The translations under genes were made by a program, and so were the position numbers. 43,504 bases of DNA from Micromonospora sp. CPCC 205371 (GTDB lineage: Bacteria; Actinomycetota; Actinomycetes; Mycobacteriales; Micromonosporaceae): NCBI RefSeq assembly GCF_026130045.1, contig NZ_JAIBNX010000011.1:1-43504 (forward strand). The letters run 5' to 3'. The notes under the pieces were generated by a model that was not told the DNA's origin, ran no database searches, and saw nothing but the letters and a program-made list of their open reading frames with translations. Within the stretch, counting starts at the first letter, position 1, and the number at the start of each line of letters is the position of its first letter. Below, in pieces: positions 23,775 through 30,557 of the stretch.

Positions 23775-24921
23775 ATGCGACGGTCCCGCTTGACGTTTAC
23801 CACCGCCGGCGCGCTGGCGTTGCTGACCCTCGTGTTCGGGCCGTTGCCGAATGTGAGCGCCGAGCTATCTGCGACAGGACCTGCCGTCGCGGAGTCCTGC
23901 CCGTCGGTGCCGGCTAGCCAGGATCCGCGTGATCCGGTGTACTACGACTTCGTGCTCACATACCGGTCGTGCTTGTCATCGCAATGGAACTGGAACCGTA
24001 CCTTCGCGGACGTGACGGTGTCGGCGCTGGTGGACGGGCGTGTGCCGGTCTCGGTGACGACCTCGACCGCGTTGGCCGGGGCGATAGCCTCGGTGAAGGT
24101 CGGCGATAAGGAGTACATCGGCAGCGGTGGGCACGGAAGCGCGCTGCAGTATGCGTTCCATGCGTGGCAGGCTGGCGGCGAGGCGTCGGAGTGTTACAAC
24201 CCGACGCAGGCCGGCAGCCGCCTGGACGACAAGGATCATCCGCCGCCGTACCACGGGCCGAGCACAAGCGCGCTCTACCAGATGTCCCGCAGCGGTGCGA
24301 CGGTGACAACAGGTTCGCGACTGGCGAACTACATCGAGCGCGACGATCCGGAGCCGGGCTGGGCGGACTGTCGGTCGGTCGACTACCAACCCAACCGGGT
24401 GCCGTACTCGCTTGGGCTATCGCCGTACTGGCTGAAAACCACGGTCCGGATGGCGCCGGACCACGGGCTCGCCGGCTTGGACAACGTCATCGAGCTGAGC
24501 GCGACCCTGGATTCCGAGGACGTGTGGCACGCGAATTTCAGCGCCGTGCTCGTGGCGTACATGCAGCGCGACTTCACCGCCACGTACCTGCACGATCCGG
24601 TAAGTGGGCGGCTGACCGTGTTTGCCGGCAACAAGGCGAGCCTCGAGGCGCCGGTGCGATGCACGGCCGACGGTGCGTACTGTCTGGGGATCTACCGGCC
24701 CAGCGGGGGGGTACTACTACACGATGAGCCGCGAGCCGGAGCCGTACAAGGCCTACTTTGGTGACTACACCGTGCAGATCACTACGCCCGCAGCCGGCGT
24801 CGGCGCGGGCGGCATCACGCGGCTGGAATACCGGGCGTACCTGGTGGTCGGCAACAGGGACAGGGTCGCCACGACACTCACCGAACTCGCCGACCGCCTC
24901 TCGGGGCAGGTGAACCACTAG
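23775..24921 (+). CDS. Secreted protein of unknown function, frameshifted in a G-run
   Basis: The start is ATG 23775 with GGAG 5 bases upstream. A signal peptide (RRSRLTFTTAGALALLTLVF, cleavage near residue 30) precedes a soluble domain with cysteine pairs (ESCPSVP, TYRSCLSS, ASECYNP, WADCRSV, RCTADGAYC), fitting a disulfide-bonded exported protein. The frame ends at 24764 after YRPSGGVLL, but deleting one G from the seven-G run 24705-24711 gives SGGYYYTM and continues as YFGDYTVQITTPAAG to a stop at 24919-24921, which is clearly the real C-terminus. The full product would be about 381 residues. No family recognised. The indel may be a sequencing error. Confidence 0.65.
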
Positions 24922-24957
24922 GTGGTGCCCGCGTGACTACGCACAAACGGCGGCACG

Positions 24958-25161
24958 ATGCGTCGGACCTGCCGTCGTTGTGGCAGCGAGCACTTCGTCG
25001 CCGGTAGCGGCGACTACTGGTCCGACATAGGCATCCAGATCATGGTTTGTGTGTGCGAGGAGGAGGATCTCAACGTCGCTGCTGGCTTCTCGCTGTATGC
25101 CGATGGGTCGGTATCCGTTCGCTGGCCACCGCCGAGCGCTGCATGGCCTGCGGGAGAATAG
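24958..25161 (+). CDS. Small protein with zinc-ribbon-like cysteines
   Basis: A 67-residue frame beginning MRRTCRRCGSEHF, with CxxC near residues 5-8 and a second CxC (VCVCEEED) about 25 residues later, a spacing compatible with a small zinc ribbon. It starts 36 bases after the secreted-protein gene. No clear ribosome-binding site is seen, so the assignment rests on the cysteine pattern. Confidence 0.4.
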   Translation: MRRTCRRCGSEHFVAGSGDYWSDIGIQIMVCVCEEEDLNVAAGFSLYADGSVSVRWPPPSAAWPAGE

Positions 25162-25429
25162 GCTCGTTTGCTCGCTGGATGGTTCGCAGCGGCGACACCG
25201 ACTCGCTCGACCTCGTGTAACGGGCGGCGATGCCCCAGATCAACGGGTTGCGGCAAGGGCGAAGGAGGCGCGGCAGCGCCAGTGACGATGAGAGCGTTCT
25301 TTGCCACTCTTCGTTTCGTGCGCCTGATGTCTGGAAAGCATGCCCTGCGCCGGGGTCGCCCCGGTTCCCCTTGTCGCGCTGGCGGCTTCGCCGCTGACCC
25401 TCGCACGATCGTGTCACAGCGGTCAAGCT

Positions 25430-25700
25430 CGCGGTGGCGTCGAAACCACGCTGCTACGCCGGGCCGACTGCTCGATCGCGGGCCTGGGCCACGGTGGCCC
25501 AGTACGAGGTCTCGGACGTCGGTGAACTGGCGGGCTGGCTGGTCGGGGTGGCCTTCATCCCGGCGTTCGCCTTGGGCGGCGGGGCGTGGTCAGCCGCACC
25601 CACCGGCTCTTCCAGGCCATCTACTCGACGCTCCGGTGGGTCGCCGGCGGACGGGCGATGAACTCGGGGACCATGTCGATCCCGGTCGCGTCGGCGCCCA
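25430..25700 (+). pseudogene. Fragment of a membrane protein (permease-like)
   Basis: One plus frame gives YEVSDVGELAGWLVGVAFIP then AFALGGGAWS. After a one-base shift near 25590 the next gives RTHRLFQAIYSTLRWVAGG. Together they resemble the last membrane helix and tail of actinobacterial ABC-2-type permeases, from memory. No start exists and the 3' side runs into the methyltransferase remnant on the other strand. Bases 25162-25430 hold no identifiable gene. Confidence 0.35.
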
Positions 25701-25865
25701 GCGAACGAAGGTAACCGGTGATGTGGCGGCCCGCACCCCAGATCGAGCACCGTGCCAGGCCGGCTCGCCAGATGTCGCCCGATGAACCTGCTGGCTTGTG
25801 CCGAACTGCTCGATGTAGAGCTCCGCTATGGACGTATACGCCTGCCGGACCTTCTCCATGTTCAT
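25640..25865 (-). pseudogene. Truncated SAM-dependent methyltransferase
   Basis: The start is intact: ATG 25865 gives MNMEKVRQAYTSIAELYIEQ, typical of a class I methyltransferase N-terminus, and a leaderless -10 TATAGT lies 7 bases upstream (25873-25878). The SAM motif appears as VLDLGCG in a second frame and GRHITGYLRSLGADATGID in a third, then EFIARPP. At least two indels break it, and the C-terminal half is missing where the permease fragment begins. I infer a deletion that joined two decaying genes. Confidence 0.55.
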
Positions 25866-25872
25866 CGCCGGA

Positions 25873-25878
25873 ACTATA
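25873..25878 (-). promoter_or_regulatory. -10 element (leaderless) of the methyltransferase remnant
   Basis: On the minus strand TATAGT, seven bases, then ATG 25865. Same geometry as the other leaderless promoters in this window. Confidence 0.4.
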
Positions 25879-25928
25879 GAAACGTGGTCCTGATGCCGTG
25901 GCAGGGAAGTGTAAGGGGTTTGAAAGCG

Positions 25929-25949
25929 ACGACCTCTAGGATCGTCGAG
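25929..25949. promoter_or_regulatory. Imperfect palindrome upstream of the AfsR-type gene
   Basis: CGACGA-CCT, two bases, AGG-A-TCGTCG: symmetrical except for one extra base. It is centred about 57 bases before the GTG of the SARP gene and about 75 bases upstream of the divergent methyltransferase remnant. It could be an operator; no family of binding protein is assigned. Confidence 0.3.
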
Positions 25950-25995
25950 TCGTCGGCGCTGTGGGGCCGATGCACCTACCGCCCGAGGGGGGCCA

Positions 25996-28896
25996 GTGGC
26001 GGCTGTCATCCAATTCCGGCTTTTGGGGGATCTGGAGGTACAGCGGAATGGCGTGCTTGTCGTCATCTCCGCGATGAAGGTCCGGATCATCTTGGCCTCG
26101 TTGTTGCTGCGCGCGGGTCGCGTGGTGCCGGTGAGCGTGCTCGTCGACCGGCTCTGGGACCAGGACCCACCGGCCGACGCGCGACCGGCTCTCCAGACAT
26201 ACGTCACCCGGCTGCGCCGGCTGCTGGGCACCGACGTCGCCATCCACAGTCGCAGCGGCGGGTACGTCATCGAGCCGCCGCCAGACTCCTGCGACCTGCG
26301 GCAGTTCGACCAGCGGATGGAGAACGCGCGGGTGGCCCTGGGGCGCGGCGACCGGGCGGCCGCGCTGGAGTCGTTGCGGGCGGCGACCGCGCTGTGGCGC
26401 GGTCCGATCCTGTTCGATGTGGACTCGGCGCCGCTGCGTCGCGACGAGGTACCGCGGCTACAGGAACGGTGCCTGGAGGCGGCTGAGCGCCGGTTCGCCC
26501 TGGAGCTCGCGCTCGGGCACTACCGCGCGGTGGTCGAGGAGCTGCGCGCGCTCGCCACGGCGTACCCGTTCCAGGAAGGGCTGCGTGCGCACCTGATGCG
26601 CGCGCTCTACCGGTCGGGACGGCAGGCCGAGGCGCTGGAGGTGTACCGGGACGCCGCGGCGCTGCTGCGCACCGAACTGGGCGTCGACCCCGGGCCTGAG
26701 CTGCGCGGCGTACACCAGGCGATCCTGCTCGGTGAAGACATGGACGAGGACACCCGCGACGGCGCGCCACCGAACCCGCCCGCGTTGTGCCAGCTACCGC
26801 CGGCGATCGGCGACTTCGTCGGGCGGGCGGAGGAGGCGGCGGGGATCGCGTGCTCGCTGGCCGGGAAGGGCAAGCAGGCGACGGTACCCATTGTCGTGGT
26901 GAGCGGGGTGGCTGGCGTGGGCAAGTCCGCGCTCGCCGTGCATGTCGCGCACCGCGTGCGGGACCAGTTTCCCGGCGGTCAGCTCTACGTCAACCTCGGC
27001 GGTGGCGGCCCGGCGCCGCGGGACGTTTCCGAGGTACTGGGTGAGCTGCTGTACGCGCTGGGGCTGCCTCCGGCGGCTCAGCCGCTGTCCGCGCAGGCGC
27101 GGGCGGCGACGTTCCGCGCGCGGGTGGCCGACCGCCGGATGCTGATCGTGCTCGACGACGCTGCCGATGCCAAGCAGGTGGCAACGCTACTGCCCGGCAC
27201 GGCCGGCTCAGCCGTCCTCGTCACCAGCCGGCGGTCATTGGACGAGCTTCCGGCGGCCGATCGCCACCGCCTGCGGCCGTTCTCGGTCGCGGAGGGCGTC
27301 TCGCTGCTCAGCCGGATCCTCGATCCGGGCCGCGTCGCGGGTGAACGGCCGGTCGCGGAGGAGCTGGTGGACTTGTGCGGCCGTCTCCCGCTCGCCGTGC
27401 GCATCATCGGCGCACGCCTCCAGCCCCGGCCGACCGTAAAGCTGCGCACGCTGGCGGAGCGACTGCGCGACGAGCATCGGCGCCTCGACGAGCTGACCGT
27501 GGGCGATCTGGCGGTCCGCTCGGAGCTGGCGGTCGGCTACGGCGGGCTCGCCGGCCCGATCCAGCTAGCGCTGCGCCGAATGGGTCTGCTGCCCACCGAA
27601 TCATTCGCCGCCTGGACGCTCGGTGCCATCACCGATGGCGGCGATGGCGAACGCGCCGTCGAGCAGCTCATGGCCGCCGGGCTGCTGGAGCCGGTCGGCC
27701 TCGACCCGACCGGCCAGCTCCGGTACCGGCCACACGACCTGGTCGCGCTGTTCGCCCGAGAGCTGGCCAGCCGCGAGGACGAGGAGGCGACCAGGGCCGC
27801 CTACCAGAGGCTCCTGGACACGTATCTCGTACTGGCGCACAGCGTGCACCTCCGGGTAGTGCGGAAGGACGGGCTACCGCCAGACCGGCTGCCGGACGGC
27901 ATCTGCGCCGGACCGGTGGACATCGCCGGCCTCACCGCCGACCCGAGCGCGTGGCTGCACACCGAGCGCAGCCAGCTCCTGTACGCCATGGCGCAGGCGT
28001 GCCAGCTGGGCTGCTACGACAAGGCGGCACTGCTGGCAGACTTGATCATCCCGCCGCTGTCCGTCCGTGGCGGGTACGAGCAGATCGTCCGGGTCCGCGC
28101 GATCATCCGAGACGCAGCCCGCGCGGCTGGGGACGAGCGGGTCGCCAGCCGGCAGGCGAGCAGCCGAGCGGACGTCGTGCTCTCCCTTTGCCTCGACGAG
28201 GCCGCCACGGAGTTCGAGGAATCAGTGACCGTGTTTCGCCGCCTGGGGCTGAGCCACGAGCTCGTGCACAGCCTTACCGGGCTCGCGTTCGCCCGGATGT
28301 TCCAAGGGCGGCCGGCACACATGTACGCGGAGGAGGCGACCGAAATCGCGTACGCGACCGGCGATCCGGACGACATCGTGCTGGCGCTGCGCACGCACGC
28401 CGACACGCTGGTCCTCGGCGACCGGCCGGCCGAGGCGCTGCCGCTATTGGAGGCGGCGCTGGACCGCGCTCGGACACTGTCGGACACCGAGGCCCAGCGG
28501 ATTCTGCTGGTCCGCACCTTGGACTGCGCGATCTCGCTCGGCAAGCTGGACCTGGCCGAGTCGACGTACGAGCAGGCCCTGGGGGTGACCGACGCGGTCA
28601 ACAACGCGCACGGCCTCGGCTGGCTGCTCATCCACCACAGCCGGTTACAATGCGCGCACGGCGACGTGCCGGCCGCGATGACGGAGGCACGCGAGGCGCT
28701 GCGCCTCATGACCGAGGTGGGCGACCCCCGGGGGGTGTTCATCGCCAACCTACGGCTCGCCGAAGCGCTCCTCGCGGGCGGCAACACCCCCGGCGCCGCC
28801 GCCCGCCTTCGCGATCTGCTGTCCACATCGGACGTCGCATCCGTCCCGCTACTCAGCGCCAAGGCCGAGGCCCTCCTCGCCCAAGCCGTGGCTTAG
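25996..28896 (+). CDS. AfsR-type SARP regulator (winged helix + BTAD + NB-ARC + TPR)
   Basis: A 966-residue regulator. The OmpR-like winged helix (about 5-95) starts IQFRLLGDLEVQRNG and has QTYVTRLRRLLG. The BTAD domain (about 96-245) contains RLQERCLEAAERRFALELAL and ends ELGVDPGPELR. An NB-ARC ATPase (about 265-540) has P-loop GVAGVGKSALAVHV near residue 304, MLIVLDDAADAKQV, VLVTSRRS and the GLPL-like LPLAVRIIGARL. TPR-like helices fill 650-960. Proteins of this layout activate secondary-metabolism or developmental genes in response to phosphorylation or nucleotide binding. No biosynthetic cluster is in this window, so its target is unknown. GTG 25996 has a G-rich Shine-Dalgarno 4 bases upstream. 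Confidence 0.93.
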   Translation: MAAVIQFRLLGDLEVQRNGVLVVISAMKVRIILASLLLRAGRVVPVSVLVDRLWDQDPPADARPALQTYVTRLRRLLGTDVAIHSRSGGYVIEPPPDSCDLRQFDQRMENARVALGRGDRAAALESLRAATALWRGPILFDVDSAPLRRDEVPRLQERCLEAAERRFALELALGHYRAVVEELRALATAYPFQEGLRAHLMRALYRSGRQAEALEVYRDAAALLRTELGVDPGPELRGVHQAILLGEDMDEDTRDGAPPNPPALCQLPPAIGDFVGRAEEAAGIACSLAGKGKQATVPIVVVSGVAGVGKSALAVHVAHRVRDQFPGGQLYVNLGGGGPAPRDVSEVLGELLYALGLPPAAQPLSAQARAATFRARVADRRMLIVLDDAADAKQVATLLPGTAGSAVLVTSRRSLDELPAADRHRLRPFSVAEGVSLLSRILDPGRVAGERPVAEELVDLCGRLPLAVRIIGARLQPRPTVKLRTLAERLRDEHRRLDELTVGDLAVRSELAVGYGGLAGPIQLALRRMGLLPTESFAAWTLGAITDGGDGERAVEQLMAAGLLEPVGLDPTGQLRYRPHDLVALFARELASREDEEATRAAYQRLLDTYLVLAHSVHLRVVRKDGLPPDRLPDGICAGPVDIAGLTADPSAWLHTERSQLLYAMAQACQLGCYDKAALLADLIIPPLSVRGGYEQIVRVRAIIRDAARAAGDERVASRQASSRADVVLSLCLDEAATEFEESVTVFRRLGLSHELVHSLTGLAFARMFQGRPAHMYAEEATEIAYATGDPDDIVLALRTHADTLVLGDRPAEALPLLEAALDRARTLSDTEAQRILLVRTLDCAISLGKLDLAESTYEQALGVTDAVNNAHGLGWLLIHHSRLQCAHGDVPAAMTEAREALRLMTEVGDPRGVFIANLRLAEALLAGGNTPGAAARLRDLLSTSDVASVPLLSAKAEALLAQAVA

Positions 28897-29078
28897 AAGG
28901 CGCAGTTGCCACCGCGCGTGTTACAAAGGCGGCCGTCCTTCGTGGAGTAGTCCCGACCCGGGTCCGGCGGCGCCGGAGCGGACACGGTGGGTCCGGCCGG
29001 CGCCGGCAGGCGCACGGTTCCGCGGCTGACCGGACCGACGAAGTTGTGCGGCACGACCGGTCGCGGCGCCCGTGTCAC
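28893..29078 (-). CDS. Small Pro-rich ORF ending in a two-cysteine tail
   Basis: The last 61 codons on the minus strand have about 84% G/C third positions and read PRPVVPHNFVGPVSRGT, a Pro/Ala stretch, then RDYSTKDGRLCNTRGGNCAF and TAA. The stop shares bases with the AfsR stop on the other strand (28893-28896). The frame is open to 29297, but third-position bias drops upstream of the GTG at 29078, so the true start is uncertain and could lie in another frame. Unknown family; the paired cysteines suggest an exported or modified peptide, but that is speculation. Confidence 0.4.
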   Translation of the reverse strand: MTRAPRPVVPHNFVGPVSRGTVRLPAPAGPTVSAPAPPDPGRDYSTKDGRLCNTRGGNCAF

Positions 29079-29250
29079 GTAAGGCGGGGAGCGGCCCGAT
29101 GAAGCTCCACGCCGTGCCGGGCCGAGCAGCCGACCGGACGGCTCGAGCCGTGGACCGGACCGACCGGTGGCGATGAGGTGCGCAGCGCCGGGCGGTCGGT
29201 GTGCCGCCCGGTGAGCGAGCTGACCTACGGGTGGACTGGTCGGAACGTGC

Positions 29251-29394
29251 GTGCTGACCTGGAACGACCGGGTCCCGGCGAGGTCAGTGCCCATCATCGA
29301 TTTCGAGCGGACCGACCGGGGCGAGGGGACGCCGTCGTCGTGGACCCGCCGTCTCGTCGCGCGGGGCGGACTGGGCCACGACCGCGGTTACTGA
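29251..29394 (+). pseudogene. 3' remnant of an unidentified gene
   Basis: A 47-codon plus-strand frame from GTG 29251 has about 90% G/C third positions (SVPIIDFERTDRGEG, SSWTRRLVARGGLGHDRGY) and stops at 29392-29394. Two TGAs precede it in frame. The bias argues for former coding sequence; the family is unknown. The sequence 29079-29250 shows nothing clear. Confidence 0.25.
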
Positions 29395-29885
29395 TCGACG
29401 GTGAAGATGACCGCGCGGTTCATGGCCGCTGCCTGACGGTAGAAGTCGCGTACCTGCTTGAACCAGCCCCAGGTATAGCCGAAGTCTTCGTCGCTGAGCA
29501 GGCCTTGGTAGTCGGTGGGATCGATGCGGTCGTAGCGCTGGCGCATCCAGTTCTCGTCCACTGCCTCAAGGGCCGCCGCGACCTGGGCGACCTCCCCCGC
29601 CTTCAAATGAGCGACGATGTAATCCTCGCCCTCATAGTGGTGGCCGCCACCGAGCACCGCCATATCGAGCGGGGAAAGGCGCCTGCCCAAGCCGAGCGTC
29701 CCGTCGCTCAGACAGCGATGGATGGCATCCCATGCCTTATCCGTCTCGCAGTCCAGCGGCTCACCATCCCAGTCGCCCATCTCGACCTCCTCGACGAACG
29801 CCCGAACCTCGGCGTCGTCACGTGTGGCCATCAGGGCAGCTTCCTGCTCACCTGTAAGAGCGAAGAACATTCCTCGGCACGCCAT
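29388..29885 (-). CDS. DUF1877 (YfbM-like) family protein
   Basis: A 165-residue soluble protein. The start MACRGMFFALTGEQEAALM and the pair DETDKAWDAIHRCLSDGTL-type region (here CETDKAWDAIHRCLSD), LGGGHHYEGEDYIVAHL and GYTWGWFKQVRDFYRQAA are typical of DUF1877, whose function is unknown; members often sit near polymorphic-toxin immunity genes. ATG 29885 is preceded by TACCCT at 7 bases, a leaderless promoter. It lies downstream of the toxin operon and is transcribed the same way from its own promoter. Confidence 0.85.
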   Translation of the reverse strand: MACRGMFFALTGEQEAALMATRDDAEVRAFVEEVEMGDWDGEPLDCETDKAWDAIHRCLSDGTLGLGRRLSPLDMAVLGGGHHYEGEDYIVAHLKAGEVAQVAAALEAVDENWMRQRYDRIDPTDYQGLLSDEDFGYTWGWFKQVRDFYRQAAAMNRAVIFTVDQ

Positions 29886-29892
29886 GAGCCGC

Positions 29893-29898
29893 AGGGTA
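29893..29898 (-). promoter_or_regulatory. -10 element of a leaderless promoter for the DUF1877 gene
   Basis: On the minus strand TACCCT, GCGGCTC, then ATG 29885. The CTGCGGC following the hexamer recurs in the promoters of the carbonic anhydrase and histidine kinase genes. Confidence 0.45.
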
Positions 29899-30036
29899 TC
29901 TGAGGGGCTCGCTAGAGATGGCCCCGTTCTGCGGAACGGCCAACGTCCCACGCCATGATCCGGTGCTGCCGCGTACCGTTCCCGCATGACCGCTCCCCCG
30001 CCAACGCGCACTATCGTCGCTATGAGCGAGCGTGCG

Positions 30037-30272
30037 TCACAGGCCCCAGAACCTTCCCGTGAGCCCTACGCCGCGCAGGTACTCCTTCGCCGCCTCGGCT
30101 CTCGCCTGACGTAGCCACGGGTCATGCGTCCGTCGTACCAATACGAGGCGAACCTCCACAAGGTGCCAAGGTCCATTACGTAGCACGAGAAAGTCGACAC
30201 CAGCACCTCGCCCTCGTACCGGTGAACATCGACTCGTTGCACCGGGAGGCCGGGCTGCCGGTTGGCGGGCAC
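30037..30272 (-). pseudogene. Frameshifted orphan ORF downstream of the immunity gene
   Basis: One frame (GTG 30272) gives RVDVHRYEGEVLVSTFSCYV, then MDLGTLWRFASYWYDGRM and TRGYV. A one-base shift near 30110-30120 joins it to RQARAEAAKEYLRGVGLTGR and a stop at 30037. Combined it is a compact protein of about 79 residues, the size of an immunity protein. The start codon lies within the terminator-like hairpin 30260-30293, so the true start may be lost. RHS loci often carry displaced toxin tips and immunity genes downstream of the active pair, and this may be one. Confidence 0.45.
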
Positions 30273-30293
30273 GTTGGTGCGTGCCCGCCAACC
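30260..30293 (-). terminator. Perfect 14-bp hairpin after the toxin-immunity operon
   Basis: Arms GGTTGGCGGGCACG (30260-30273) and CGTGCCCGCCAACC (30280-30293) with a six-base loop, 12 bases beyond the Imm35 stop. No U-run follows, as is common for actinomycete terminators. It most likely ends the LamG-RHS-immunity transcript. Confidence 0.65.
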
Positions 30294-30305
30294 CGCTGCT
30301 GACGG

Positions 30306-30557
30306 TCAGAGGCCCGTCTTCGCGGCAAACTCGGCCACACCTGTCACTTTGTCCACCCTAATTGGCACATTCCCCGCCATCGCCTGTTGCCAGTCACCGC
30401 GCTCGACGTACGCCTTACCGTCGTATGGGAAGATCCACTTTGCCCCGTCGTCGCGAACTGCCCCCTCCACGATGACTACCTCGAAATCAAAACGCTCTCG
30501 CACATTTTCGTCGAGAAACTGCTCGGCTATCCGGCGAGCGTCATGAATTGAGATCAT
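30306..30557 (-). CDS. Imm35-type (YrhB) immunity protein
   Basis: An 83-residue protein with the Imm35/YrhB layout: an N-terminal helix (HDARRIAEQFLDENVR), strands FDFEVVIVEG, the core WIFPYDGKAYVERGDW and the diagnostic end AMAGNVPIRVDKVTG. Imm35 is a recurrent immunity family in bacterial polymorphic-toxin loci. The ATG at 30557 shares a base with the TGA of the RHS gene, so toxin and immunity are translationally coupled. It would bind and block the papain-like domain at the C-terminus of the RHS protein in producing cells and siblings. Confidence 0.82.
   Translation of the reverse strand: MISIHDARRIAEQFLDENVRERFDFEVVIVEGAVRDDGAKWIFPYDGKAYVERGDWQQAMAGNVPIRVDKVTGVAEFAAKTGL

Noticed and set aside
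29923..29940. Hairpin CCGTTC-TGCG-GAACGG as terminator
   Set aside because: Only six pairs, without U-run; too weak compared with the two 14-bp stems.
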